Assembly (NCBI GenBank): GCA_016707705.1
Contig: JADJHD010000001.1
Coordinates: 186,001 to 250,000 of the forward strand
Direction of reading: 5' to 3'
Source: Bacteroidales bacterium
GTDB lineage: Bacteria > Bacteroidota > Bacteroidia > Bacteroidales > UBA4417
DNA length: 64,000 nucleotides
Each line of letters starts with the position of its first letter. The stretch's first letter is position 1. This document shows positions 1 to 8,444 of this stretch, piece by piece. Below the pieces are notes generated by a model. The model searched no databases and was not told the DNA's origin. It worked only from the letters and a program-made list of their open reading frames with translations. Made by a program: the position numbers and the translations under genes.

Positions 1-2
1 AC

Positions 3-848
3 TATACAAATCCTGAACTGAGGGCTACCATGATACAGTCCATGAAGTTCTGGCTGGAATCAACCGGTATTGACGGTTTCCGCTGCGATATGGCCCATCT
101 CGTAGTTACAGATTTCTGGGAAGAGGCAAGAATTGCACTCGAGAATACACGCCCTGATCTATATATGCTTGCCGAAACAGATCATTATGATTTGCTGAAG
201 GAAGCTTTCCACTCAAGCTATGACTGGAAAGTGTTCCATGCCTTGAATGAGGTTGCTCAGGGTAAAATAAGTATTCGGGCATTAGCCGATACCATTCAGG
301 AACAACTGAACTGGTATCCTTCAAATGCATCCCTGATGAGGTTTATCAGCAATCATGATGAGAATTCCTGGCAGGGATCTGAGCTTGAAAGACTGGCCTA
401 TTTTCTGGAGCCAATGGCAGTAATGTATTTTACCCTTCCGGGTATTCCCCTCATTTACTCCGGACAGGAAGCTGGCAATTACAGAAGGCTTGCATTCTTC
501 GATAAAGACCTGATTGAATGGAAGGAAGATAAGATGAAACCGCTTTATACAATGTTGGCTAAGCTTCGGTCTTCAAATGCAGCATTATGGTCTGCAGGTA
601 AAGGGTTTGGCTACAGGGAATTGCAGCTAATCGGCTCTGACCGGGTTTTGGCATTCGAAAGAAGTGCTGGCAAAAGCAGGGTATTGGTTATTTTGAATTT
701 ATCCTATGAAAGCAGTAGGATCAGCATAACTGACCCATTACCATCCAGCGAATTCATTGACTTGTTTTCAGGTGGAATAAAAGTTAAGTTCGGAGCAGAT
801 CCTTGTTTTGAACTGGAGCCCTTTGGTTATAAAGTGTTTTACTGCTAG
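3..848 (+). CDS. GH13 alpha-amylase family glycosidase, C-terminal part (cut by window edge)
   Basis: The reading frame is already open at the first bases, so the 5' end of the gene lies outside the window; the ATG at 30 is internal. Three GH13 active-site regions are visible: GFRCDMA with the Asp nucleophile, MLAETD with the acid/base Glu, and ISNHDEN with the transition-state Asp. After the barrel comes a beta-rich C-terminal domain ending FGYKVFYC. The enzyme should hydrolyse or rearrange alpha-1,4-glucans or maltodextrins. Substrate and export cannot be judged without the N-terminus. The gene ends with TAG about 20 bases before the tRNA promoter. Confidence 0.88.
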   Translation, partial: YTNPELRATMIQSMKFWLESTGIDGFRCDMAHLVVTDFWEEARIALENTRPDLYMLAETDHYDLLKEAFHSSYDWKVFHALNEVAQGKISIRALADTIQEQLNWYPSNASLMRFISNHDENSWQGSELERLAYFLEPMAVMYFTLPGIPLIYSGQEAGNYRRLAFFDKDLIEWKEDKMKPLYTMLAKLRSSNAALWSAGKGFGYRELQLIGSDRVLAFERSAGKSRVLVILNLSYESSRISITDPLPSSEFIDLFSGGIKVKFGADPCFELEPFGYKVFYC

Positions 849-866
849 GTACTTTTTGCAAAGATC

Positions 867-898
867 TTTGTTTCGCAAAAGCAAGATTTTTACCTTTG
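867..898 (+). promoter_or_regulatory. Bacteroidota-type promoter of the tRNA-Gly gene
   Basis: TTTG at 867-870 and TACCTTTG at 891-898 are separated by 20 bases and match the phylum consensus TTTG-N19-21-TAnnTTTG. The predicted start of transcription is a few bases downstream, around 903-906, giving a short tRNA leader of roughly 30 bases. Confidence 0.75.
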
Positions 899-932
899 CA
901 GCACCAGCATGCCACAAAAGTGGTGAATGAAC

Positions 933-1005
933 GCGGAAGTAGCTCAGCTGGTAGAGCATCAGCTTCCCAAGCTGAGGGTCGCGGGTTCGAATCCCGTTTT
1001 CCGCT
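933..1005 (+). tRNA. tRNA-Gly (anticodon CCC)
   Basis: A full 73-nt cloverleaf can be folded by hand. The acceptor stem is GCGGAAG (933-939) with TTTCCGC (998-1004). The D stem is GCTC/GAGC. The anticodon stem is TCAGC/GCTGA around loop TTCCCAA, with anticodon CCC at 966-968. The T arm is GCGGG-TTCGAAT-CCCGT. The discriminator base is T at 1005, and no CCA tail is encoded. The anticodon CCC reads the glycine codon GGG. Confidence 0.95.
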
Positions 1006-1010
1006 CAATA

Positions 1011-1040
1011 AAAAACAGGGCAATATCGCCCTGTTTTTTT
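1011..1040 (+). terminator. Intrinsic terminator of tRNA-Gly
   Basis: CAGGGC (1016-1021) pairs with GCCCTG (1028-1033) and is followed by a run of T. It lies six bases after the tRNA. The A-run on the other side could also let it serve the minus-strand gene ending at 1076. Confidence 0.85.
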
Positions 1041-1075
1041 TATATCTGTGTTTTGCTATCGATCATTGAAAAAGC

Positions 1076-2059
1076 CTACTTCTTTACAATTCTGCTCACA
1101 CCCCTGATTCTTCCGTTTTCATCCTGGATTTGAATGATGTATACACCACTTGTAAGTTCGGAACAAGAATAGAAATTGGTGTTCGAATCATAGGGCATTT
1201 CAAGCAAGGCCTGTCCCATCAGATTGGAAATGAGAATCCTTCCCGAAAAAGCATCTGAGATGCTCAGGCTGAAATGATCAGCAACCGGATTTGGGAATAC
1301 CTTGAAAGTTGAGCTGACAGGCTCATCCAGACCAACAAGTGCATCGCTTTGAACTAAAATGTCGTCAAGCCTTAATCGGGGACGGGTACCACCACTGCCA
1401 GCTGCTGATTCAAAGTAGATCCAGCGCAATTGGACGACTGCTTTGTTATTGCAGGCAGCTGGAAGAGTAACTGGTCCTATTGTGGTGGAATCACCGGATG
1501 TTGTTCCTGCAACAAATTCAATTGGTCCGGGGACATCGGTAAAATCACCGCTTGTACCATTGCGATACTGTAAACGTAAATTCCAGATTCTTGGAGTAGC
1601 CGGGGTCCCGTTTCCGTCACCGGGAATAAGGGTTTCACTCTTAAATTGAACCCTGATATTGCTGCGGTTTGTTGAATTCAGGGCAAGTAAAGCTGCACCC
1701 ATAAACCTATGGTCAGCAGTACCTGAATTGCAGTCGTTGTATTGCGAACTGCTGGTAGTAACAAATCCAATGCCCTTGCTCATATAACCAATAACTCTTG
1801 GCCTTTTTGAAAGGTTATATGCACATGAAAAGTCCGTAGCACTATCGTTGTAAAATACTCCGATTCTGTTACTTGGAACGTATTGGAAAATCATGTGGGC
1901 CGGATAGGTTCCGGCAATCGCCAGTGAATCCCAGGAGGTAAAGGAAAAGGAACCGCCTGATAAAGCATAGGGGACAGGCTGGGTTTGAGCCTTTCCGTTG
2001 AGAGTGATGAGAATGATAGCAGTCAGCAGGAATCCTGAGAGAGTAAACTTTTGAACCAT
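1076..2059 (-). CDS. Secreted protein with T9SS type A C-terminal sorting domain
   Basis: The 327-residue protein starts with a clear signal peptide (basic start, hydrophobic stretch of about 18 residues, cut after GKAQ). It ends with a type A T9SS sorting domain: VFPNPVADHF, a beta-rich core, GVYIIQIQDENG and a basic end (RIVKK). The central 220 residues are rich in Ser, Thr, Gly and aromatic residues and look like an all-beta jelly roll; I recognise no enzyme motif. It should be exported by Sec, carried across the outer membrane by T9SS, then released or anchored. The next gene upstream on the same strand (2193-3299) is also T9SS cargo. The function is unknown. Confidence 0.85.
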   Translation of the reverse strand: MVQKFTLSGFLLTAIILITLNGKAQTQPVPYALSGGSFSFTSWDSLAIAGTYPAHMIFQYVPSNRIGVFYNDSATDFSCAYNLSKRPRVIGYMSKGIGFVTTSSSQYNDCNSGTADHRFMGAALLALNSTNRSNIRVQFKSETLIPGDGNGTPATPRIWNLRLQYRNGTSGDFTDVPGPIEFVAGTTSGDSTTIGPVTLPAACNNKAVVQLRWIYFESAAGSGGTRPRLRLDDILVQSDALVGLDEPVSSTFKVFPNPVADHFSLSISDAFSGRILISNLMGQALLEMPYDSNTNFYSCSELTSGVYIIQIQDENGRIRGVSRIVKK

Positions 2060-2192
2060 AACCTTCTGATTTGATTTTAATGTTAATGATGAAGCTGAAA
2101 TCAGGTATCAAACATACATAAATTATCTATATCTGATGGCTGTTACTCCCGCAAATACCTGAAGACATGCAATTAGTAAGAGCTTAATTTCG

Positions 2193-3299
2193 CTAAAGGA
2201 TATTGAGGAATTTTCTGGTTTCAATAGTTTTGCCAGTCTTGAGAACTAACACATACATTCCTTTGGATAGTTGTGGACTTGTCCAAAGTAACTCGTGTTT
2301 GCCTTTGGACTTACTTGAATTCTCAATGACAGAAACTTCATGCCCCGACAGGTCAAATACAGATAGTTTCAAGCTGACATTCTCAGGAAGATTAAGCTTT
2401 ACAACAAATGAACCGGGTGCGGCAGGGTAAATTCCCTCAATGGATTCTTTTCTGGAATTATAAAAATCGTCAATGGAGAAAGTTCCAAGATCCGGGCTAC
2501 CGGCATTCACCCAAGCAGTATAAATTAACTCTGCAAGCGAATGTGAGGCATTCTTCATTAACTTGATGGTAAACCCTCCGGTCTTTTCCCACAATGCAGC
2601 CTTGTAGGCAGAAGAATTTGTGCTTCCAGTAAGATTTTTGGCATAATTATCAGCCATCAGGACTGAGTCTATGTAGCTATAATTATGGTAGATATAAGAA
2701 AAAATATACTCTGTAACATCCGGAATAAAATGAACACTGTCACCTTCATATATTATCTGGTCAGAATACACGCTGATCATTGAAGACTCATACCGTGAAT
2801 GAATTCCATCATTGCCTGTATTCTGTCCGTTGTAGTTTGAGGTAATATGAAGCGGCATATGGCCATCTCCGACATAATGTCCAAGATCAGCAGCTGCAAC
2901 CTGCGCTGCATCAAGATTTCCATCTTCAAAACAACGTTGCAGAAGTTCAACGGTTGCAATAGTGGCATAGGGTAAAATACCATTGTCATACACTACGCTG
3001 CTTCCATAAAGAGTTACCACTGAATCCAGAGTTTGCGGAATTCTTCCAAGGACGAGAAATGAGTAATAACGATCAATGTCAATATAATGCTTTGGCGATT
3101 CCGAGGGATCGTCATTCTTGCGGTAATCAGCGTCAGAAGCATGACTGGAAAGGAAGGAGGTCCATGTATTGAAGTCGGACATCTGTGGATCAAATGATAA
3201 TGACGCATTGCCATTAATTATCCTATGTCCGGTTGATCCCCAGCTGCCCGCAAGCACAGCAAGGACAAGAAACAGAAGGGTGTGGAAGAGAACTTTCAA
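2193..3299 (-). CDS. Secreted S1/P1 nuclease or zinc-dependent phospholipase C-like protein with T9SS domain
   Basis: The 368-residue precursor has a signal peptide whose likely cut leaves Trp20 as the mature N-terminus (WGSTGH). In the S1/P1 nuclease and phospholipase C fold the N-terminal Trp helps bind zinc. Other putative zinc ligands follow in the right order: an Asp in SHASDADY, the His of HYIDID, the H-x3-D and His of GHYVGDGHMPLH, and HSRYE. From about residue 290 a type A T9SS sorting domain follows (KGMYVLVLKTG, ending ETRKFLNIL). The enzyme probably cleaves phosphodiester bonds of nucleic acids or phospholipids at the cell surface. Sequence alone does not tell which. Confidence 0.85.
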   Translation of the reverse strand: MKVLFHTLLFLVLAVLAGSWGSTGHRIINGNASLSFDPQMSDFNTWTSFLSSHASDADYRKNDDPSESPKHYIDIDRYYSFLVLGRIPQTLDSVVTLYGSSVVYDNGILPYATIATVELLQRCFEDGNLDAAQVAAADLGHYVGDGHMPLHITSNYNGQNTGNDGIHSRYESSMISVYSDQIIYEGDSVHFIPDVTEYIFSYIYHNYSYIDSVLMADNYAKNLTGSTNSSAYKAALWEKTGGFTIKLMKNASHSLAELIYTAWVNAGSPDLGTFSIDDFYNSRKESIEGIYPAAPGSFVVKLNLPENVSLKLSVFDLSGHEVSVIENSSKSKGKHELLWTSPQLSKGMYVLVLKTGKTIETRKFLNIL

Positions 3300-3437
3300 G
3301 AAGAGTGGAATTAACTGTGTTCAAAAGTAATATAAATTGTTTGATGCTTTATAATTTAAGTGCAATATCACATTAATTGAAACCCCGGATTTGAGTTCCC
3401 TCACATTGCTTATCTTCGCTGCAATGTTCAGAATAAA

Positions 3438-4661
3438 GTGAAGATTCAGGAATTTAATACTATAATCATAGGCGCAGGTCCGGCGGGCTTGTTTGCTTCC
3501 ATTCACCGAAAGGGTGGCAAAGTGCTTCTCATCGAAAAGAAGCCTTCTGCGGGCAGGAAATTGCTGATTGCAGGGCAGGGGAGGTGCAACCTGACTCATG
3601 AGGGCAGCATTTCCGCTTTTATGAGCAGATATGGCAATGCCAATAAATTCCTGAAGAATGCACTTTATGGATTTGACAATATTAAGCTGATAGAATTCTT
3701 TCATAATCATGGACTTGGAACTGTTGTGGATAAAAACGGCAAGGTTTTTCCTGAAACAGAAAGATCTGTTGATGTTCTTAAGGTTCTACTGGATGCATGC
3801 ATCAAGGCAAGGGTGAGACTTTTAGCAGATGAGCCCGTACTGAAGGTTGAAAGGATTAATGAAAAGTTTACGATACAAACAGCCAATTCGATTTATACTT
3901 CAAGATTTCTGATGATTGCTACCGGCGGACTTTCCTATCCGGCAACCGGTTCCAGTGGAGACGGATACAGGTTCGCAACTGATCTGGGACATTCCCTAGA
4001 ACCTCAGGTTCCAGCCTTAAGTCCGGTGTTTATCAGGGATTTCACCATGAGTGAACTTGCAGGAGTTTCACTTGCGCAAAGGAGCATCAGCATTTACCGA
4101 CAGAACAGGAAATTCGCTGAACACAGGGGAGATATCGGAATTACCCATAAAGGTCTTTCCGGACCAGGAATACTTGATTTTTCAAGACATATGCAAGCCG
4201 GTGATTTGTTGAAAATCAATATGATCGATACAAACGCCGATGAGTTCAGGAATGCAATTATTGCACAAGCATCTCAATCAGGGAAACAGGAAATTCAGAC
4301 ATTTCTAAAATCCTTTGAACTGCCGAAGAGTCTGCTGCGTTTTCTGCTGGAAGAACTTCAGATCAGTCATTCCATGCCCCTTGCCATGCTTACCAAAGAC
4401 AAGCGCATTCAGTTGATTGCGTCTCTTTGTGAGTATCCGTTTCTGATCGACAGGGTAGGGGGTTACAATATGGCGATGGCCACTCATGGCGGTGTAAAGC
4501 TCACAGAGGTTTCACCCAAAACCATGGAATCGAAACTTGTTCCGGGCTTATATTTTGCCGGAGAGGTGCTGGATGTTGATGGAGACACCGGTGGTTATAA
4601 TCTGCAGGCTGCCTTTTCTACCGCATACCTGGCTGCTAATTCCATGAATGCCAAAGTCTGA
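3438..4661 (+). CDS. NAD(P)/FAD-dependent oxidoreductase, HI0933/YhiN/BaiN family
   Basis: This 407-residue flavoprotein has the FAD-binding dinucleotide motif IIIGAGPAGLFAS at the N-terminus, the family signature GRKLLIAGQGRCNLTH, a central IATGGLSYPATG, and the C-terminal FAD motif YFAGEVLDVDGDTGGYNLQ. These together define the HI0933-like family, whose physiological substrate is mostly unknown; one member, BaiN, reduces bile-acid intermediates. The start codon is GTG. An ATG at 3424 is in another frame and stops after five codons, so it is not the start. The segment between the Rossmann glycines and GGKVLLIEKK is a little shorter than usual. The gene is monocistronic and transcribed away from the neighbouring secreted proteins. 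Confidence 0.88.
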   Translation: MKIQEFNTIIIGAGPAGLFASIHRKGGKVLLIEKKPSAGRKLLIAGQGRCNLTHEGSISAFMSRYGNANKFLKNALYGFDNIKLIEFFHNHGLGTVVDKNGKVFPETERSVDVLKVLLDACIKARVRLLADEPVLKVERINEKFTIQTANSIYTSRFLMIATGGLSYPATGSSGDGYRFATDLGHSLEPQVPALSPVFIRDFTMSELAGVSLAQRSISIYRQNRKFAEHRGDIGITHKGLSGPGILDFSRHMQAGDLLKINMIDTNADEFRNAIIAQASQSGKQEIQTFLKSFELPKSLLRFLLEELQISHSMPLAMLTKDKRIQLIASLCEYPFLIDRVGGYNMAMATHGGVKLTEVSPKTMESKLVPGLYFAGEVLDVDGDTGGYNLQAAFSTAYLAANSMNAKV

Positions 4662-4720
4662 TCAGGAGTCTGATTAGTTGATTCTGCGAATGAGTATATT
4701 CTTAGGCATTTCTGAATAAA

Positions 4721-4745
4721 ACAAAAGAGGGAACAATTTGCTCCC
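4721..4745 (-). terminator. Probable intrinsic terminator
   Basis: On the minus strand GGGAGCA pairs with TGTTCCC (one G-T pair, 3-base loop) and is followed by TCTTTTGTTTT. It lies about 50 bases beyond the stop of the small gene at 4793-5272. It could also stop transcripts of the plus-strand oxidoreductase gene. Confidence 0.6.
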
Positions 4746-4792
4746 CCTTCTGCTTCAATAAACCGCACTATTAATCGAATTGCCTGGCACTT

Positions 4793-5272
4793 TTAAATCA
4801 TTTGTCTTACTCCGAAATAAGCAAGTTGATCTTTTACTTCGTTCTCGTTAATCACTTTCACAAACTTCTTTCCTGAAAAGATAAAATACCTGTAAATGAG
4901 GTTCTGAGGAGCTATCTCTTCAGTAAGAGGATCATAATGGGCGCAGTTGGAGCAATACCTGTAAAGATTCAGGTTCTCTCTTCCAGCAATCCTCTCCATA
5001 AATGCCCATCCGGCAGTATCCTGATTCTTATTCACCACAGGCATTTTCTCAAAGTATTTACCATTTTGACAATATGCATCTACAGCCGAAGTCGACATTT
5101 TGAGCCATAATTTGCCTTGTCTGAATAATCGTGTATTATCCTTTCCAATGTTCACTTTCTCGCAAAGAAGCATTTCATCGCCAGATATAACGTAGTTGTT
5201 CTTAACTGATTCCATGGCAGTTGTAGCGATGTACAAAACCATGGCTATCGTAATTATCATAAGAGTTTTCAT
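4793..5272 (-). CDS. Small exported protein of unknown function
   Basis: The 159-residue protein begins with a hydrophobic segment (MKTLMIITIAMVLYIATTAM) that is a signal peptide or membrane anchor. It contains five cysteines, including CEK, CQNG and the pair YCSNC, which suggests disulfides or metal binding. The motif DTAGWAFMERI and the aromatic C-terminal third are unremarkable. The start is supported by a strong Shine-Dalgarno sequence, AGGAGGACC, a few bases upstream, which is unusual in this phylum. I do not recognise the family. Confidence 0.7.
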   Translation of the reverse strand: MKTLMIITIAMVLYIATTAMESVKNNYVISGDEMLLCEKVNIGKDNTRLFRQGKLWLKMSTSAVDAYCQNGKYFEKMPVVNKNQDTAGWAFMERIAGRENLNLYRYCSNCAHYDPLTEEIAPQNLIYRYFIFSGKKFVKVINENEVKDQLAYFGVRQMI

Positions 5273-5626
5273 GACTAGGTCCTCCTGTTTTTTGGTTAAT
5301 GGATTAAAGTTACTCAGACTACTGATCCTGAGTCAACTGTAATCTACAAGAGGGTCTTATTGATCTGTGATCTTTTCACCGGGAGTTTTGGAGGTTTCAC
5401 AGTTTTTGAGCTGTGGCTTGTCGAGAATAAAAACAGTATATAGCTAAATATCAGTACAATACATTTACGTATTTATTATGATTCTAAATAAGAGATTAAT
5501 CTTGTTAACGTAATGCTACCAACCGAGAGTTACAATTCCAAAGCTTTTACTATCAGTTAAATTGAATCAGGAAATTTGATTTACTACTAGACCATTAGTA
5601 ATTGGCAGGTGCAATATGCGGTTCCT
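5273..5626. other. 354-bp intergenic stretch
   Basis: This AT-rich gap separates two minus-strand genes. I see no tRNA, no long inverted repeat and no convincing ORF. It presumably holds the promoter of the 4793-5272 gene close to 5290-5330 and the 3' end of the DUF5655 transcript. Confidence 0.5.
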
Positions 5627-6184
5627 TTATCCTGCATTATCATAGGCCGCTTTAATCCACCCAATTATTTCTTTATCAATTTCTGAAATATCTGCAATAT
5701 TGATTTTATGAGAGCACATTGAATTTGGTTTTTCAACTTCTAATTTACCTTTAGGTTCCTGTCCTTTCAGGTTTATTCCAATCTCAAAACGAGTCTTGGT
5801 TGCAGGGTTCAGAATCGCAAATTGTTTCTTGCGTCTCAAACTTACATAAGTGTTTTTGGGTGCTATTTCAATATCATTGCCATAGGTAAGAATTTCTGAA
5901 ATCAGTTTGTCGTAAATCGGTTTAAAGTGTTCTTTCCCTTGGTATTGCTTCGTTATCAAGTCATCCTGGTTTTCTGCCGAACCGGCATCTGCACCTCTTG
6001 CTTTAAGAGCAATCAGGTTAGCAAAACCGTGGGTTAGTCCGTGTTTCTCTTTTAAATATTTAATCATCTCTCCATGTTTGGAGATGTTCTGCTTGTTTAA
6101 TATTTCGATCCATTGTTCCAATGATTTACCCGTGTTTTTGAGCAGGTTTTCAATCATTGTCTGTGTCGCTTTATCAATTTCCAT
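5627..6184 (-). CDS. DUF4287 / DUF5655 domain protein
   Basis: The frame is open from 6286, but the likely start is the ATG at 6184, giving 185 residues (MEIDKATQTMIENLL...). The extra 34 residues upstream look like random hydrophobic sequence. The N-terminal part resembles DUF4287 (a helix-loop-helix with KSLEQWIEI and KHGLTHGFANLIA). The C-terminal half resembles DUF5655 (YDKLISEI, YVSLRRKKQFAIL, a basic DNA- or substrate-binding look), ending in a helix EIDKEIIGWIKAAYD. Both domains are of unknown function and are widespread in small soluble proteins. There is no signal peptide. It lies downstream of the LytTR regulator gene but is separated from it. Confidence 0.75.
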   Translation of the reverse strand: MEIDKATQTMIENLLKNTGKSLEQWIEILNKQNISKHGEMIKYLKEKHGLTHGFANLIALKARGADAGSAENQDDLITKQYQGKEHFKPIYDKLISEILTYGNDIEIAPKNTYVSLRRKKQFAILNPATKTRFEIGINLKGQEPKGKLEVEKPNSMCSHKINIADISEIDKEIIGWIKAAYDNAG

Positions 6185-6340
6185 GGCTAAATGCTTTATT
6201 AATTCAAGTGTTCGATTTTCTATTGCACCGTTTGTACCATTAACAATAAGGAATGGCAAAAAACAAATAACAAATTTGTTCCCCAAATGATTATTGAGAA
6301 GAAAATAATTTGAATGAGATTTAAGGAAACTTTCTTCCGG

Positions 6341-7078
6341 CTATGCCATTTTCCTCTTCTCGATCAAATCGAAAAAGTTCTTTTGGTAAGTGTCGCTGAT
6401 TGGAATATGCTCAGTGCCGATCTTGATATGCTTTCTTTCAACAAATTCAATCTTATCAATGGCAACGAAATAGGATTTGTGAACGCGGCAAAATTGGGGT
6501 TCATGCAGTATGTCCTCTATTCTTTTAGCATTCATCAGTGTCATGATCCGGCGGTTTTTCGTGACGATTCTCCAGTAATCACCCATGCCTTCAACATACA
6601 GTACTTCTGAAGTTTCCACCTTCTCGATCCTGGTTTCAGTCTTTACAAAAAAGTAAGTATCCACATTCTCTACCTGAGCAATGCTCTCTTGCTTTTCAAC
6701 CGGTGCCTCAGGGCTTTCCTTCTGCATTCTTTCACTAACCTTGTTCACACCCTTGATAAATCGTTCGAATGAAATAGGTTTCAGCATATAATCCACTACA
6801 TCAAGATCAAAGCCTTGCAAGGCAAAATTGTCGAAGGCAGTAGTAAGAATTACAAAAGGACGCTGATGCAGTGAATTCAGTAGTTGAATGCCGGTGAGTT
6901 CTTCCATCTGAATATCCAGAAACATCAGATCAACACTATTGGTTCTCAAATACTCGAGTGTATCAATGGCATTAGTGAAAGTCATAACCAGGTTCAGCGA
7001 TGGAACCTTGGAGCAATATGCCTTAATGATATCAAGGGCTAAAGGCTCATCATCTATGGCTATACAGTTAATTTTCAT
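6341..7078 (-). CDS. LytTR-family response regulator
   Basis: The 245-residue protein has a receiver domain (residues 1-115) with the acidic pocket DD at 9-10, phospho-acceptor Asp55 in MFLDIQM, and Lys100 in YMLKPIS. A Glu/Gln-rich linker follows, then a LytTR DNA-binding domain from about residue 140 (FFVKTETRIEKVETSEVLYVEGMGDY, ending CRVHKSYFVAIDKI). The gene follows the sensor kinase gene with 59 bases between them, so the two form a two-component operon. LytTR proteins bind direct repeats upstream of targets; no target is evident in this window. Confidence 0.93.
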   Translation of the reverse strand: MKINCIAIDDEPLALDIIKAYCSKVPSLNLVMTFTNAIDTLEYLRTNSVDLMFLDIQMEELTGIQLLNSLHQRPFVILTTAFDNFALQGFDLDVVDYMLKPISFERFIKGVNKVSERMQKESPEAPVEKQESIAQVENVDTYFFVKTETRIEKVETSEVLYVEGMGDYWRIVTKNRRIMTLMNAKRIEDILHEPQFCRVHKSYFVAIDKIEFVERKHIKIGTEHIPISDTYQKNFFDLIEKRKMA

Positions 7079-7137
7079 ATACTTGAGTTTTACTGGATAT
7101 TATGAAATTTGCAGGTAGTACTTATGGCAGCATGAAG

Positions 7138-8172
7138 TTAAGCATCATTTTTTATGTAAAGATCTGCTTTGAACATATCTTCTCCGTCTTCAATAGATAG
7201 ATTATGCTTGCCGGGATAAAGCAGTTCCAGTCTTCTCCTGATATTCTGCAGACCTATTCCACCAATTTCATCAGCTTGAGCAGCCTGATTCTTTTTCTTA
7301 AAATTCTCTACCCTGAAACTGAGAAAATCAGAGGTTGCTATCAACTGAATAACTATGCCGGGCGTGTGATTTTTTGCCCCATGTTTGAAGGCATTCTCAA
7401 CAAATGGAATAAGCAGCATAGGAGCAATGGTTTGATGCTCAATGTCACCATCGATCCTGAATTCGACATATCTTTCCTGATTGCTTCTCAGTTCCTGCAG
7501 TTCGATGAAACTCTTCAGATATTCCACTTCCTTTTCCAGCTGAACCTTATCGGAATTCGAATCATACAGCATATACCGCATGATTTTCGAAAGTTTCATC
7601 ACGGCAGCAGGGGCTTCTTCTGATTTCTTGTAAACAAGTGAGTAAATGTTGTTCAGCGTATTAAAAAGAAAATGTGGATTCACCTGCGAACGCAGTAGTG
7701 CCAATTCACTGGCCTGTCGCTGGTTTATCAATTCATTTTTTAATTTCTGAGATTCAAACCAGTCAATCATAAAACGAATGAGTACAGCATAGATGCCGGT
7801 GATGATTACGAGTCTGAATTCATTCCATATCCAGCCACTTTCAATAACCAGATCCTTTGCTGGTACTTTGACAATATACTTCCAGAATCCAAAGTTCAGA
7901 GGCAGCCTGATCATGAGAACTACACCTATTAGTATAATCACAGCAAGGATCCCAACCGGCTTCACCTTCATTTTTATGAGGTATGGAAAACTGAAATAGA
8001 TAGAATAAAATGAAAATACATTCAAAACAGTATTGATGAATACATCCTTGAAATACTGAAAATTCTCAAGCAGAGAAGCATCCAGTTTGTTGATGTAAAA
8101 TGGGAATAACCCCTGGTTAATAATGTATATCCAGTAGACGACATGAATCAGTATCCTGTACTTCTTTTTCAT
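7138..8172 (-). CDS. LytS/YehU-type sensor histidine kinase
   Basis: The 344-residue membrane kinase has about four transmembrane segments in residues 10-140 and a coiled-coil region (KLKNELINQRQASELALLRSQ). The His_kinase core has the H-box NPHFLFNTLNNIYS, the N-box LLIPFVENAFKHGAKN and the G-box GGIGLQNIRRRL. The protein has no recognisable large extracellular domain, so the signal is probably sensed in the membrane. It is the partner of the LytTR regulator immediately downstream. Confidence 0.92.
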   Translation of the reverse strand: MKKKYRILIHVVYWIYIINQGLFPFYINKLDASLLENFQYFKDVFINTVLNVFSFYSIYFSFPYLIKMKVKPVGILAVIILIGVVLMIRLPLNFGFWKYIVKVPAKDLVIESGWIWNEFRLVIITGIYAVLIRFMIDWFESQKLKNELINQRQASELALLRSQVNPHFLFNTLNNIYSLVYKKSEEAPAAVMKLSKIMRYMLYDSNSDKVQLEKEVEYLKSFIELQELRSNQERYVEFRIDGDIEHQTIAPMLLIPFVENAFKHGAKNHTPGIVIQLIATSDFLSFRVENFKKKNQAAQADEIGGIGLQNIRRRLELLYPGKHNLSIEDGEDMFKADLYIKNDA

Positions 8173-8332
8173 TCGATGAAAGTTTGATTTTAGGATTCAG
8201 CAGGAATGGGTTTCCATCCGAAAAGTATACAAATTAAATTAATTGTGTTACTGTTTCAAAGTGTGAATCGATGAAGGTGGAATAACTTCCGTCAAGTTCA
8301 TTAAATCTTCCGTTAAACTATTCCAAAAAAAA

Positions 8333-8420
8333 CTGTCGAAAGAACCAAGGATTTACCTTGTCCAGCCTGCCAGATAAGGTCCTCAACTTTTTGAGGGAGC
8401 AGGTTGTGTTCTTTCGACAG
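8333..8420 (-). terminator. Branched inverted repeat 3' of the M13 protease gene, probable elaborate terminator
   Basis: An exact 13-bp inverted repeat, CTGTCGAAAGAAC (8333-8345) and GTTCTTTCGACAG (8408-8420), encloses two further hairpins. These are CAAGG/CCTTG (8346-8360), and CCTGC/GCAGG (8366-8370, 8399-8403) capped by CCTCAA/TTGAGG (8381-8396). On the minus strand the outer stem ends in a run of eight T. It begins 24 bases after the protease stop codon. It can work as a Rho-independent terminator, but the three-way-junction shape is larger than needed. Confidence 0.7.
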
Positions 8421-8444
8421 CTGTATAATCCGATAAGGGTTTAT

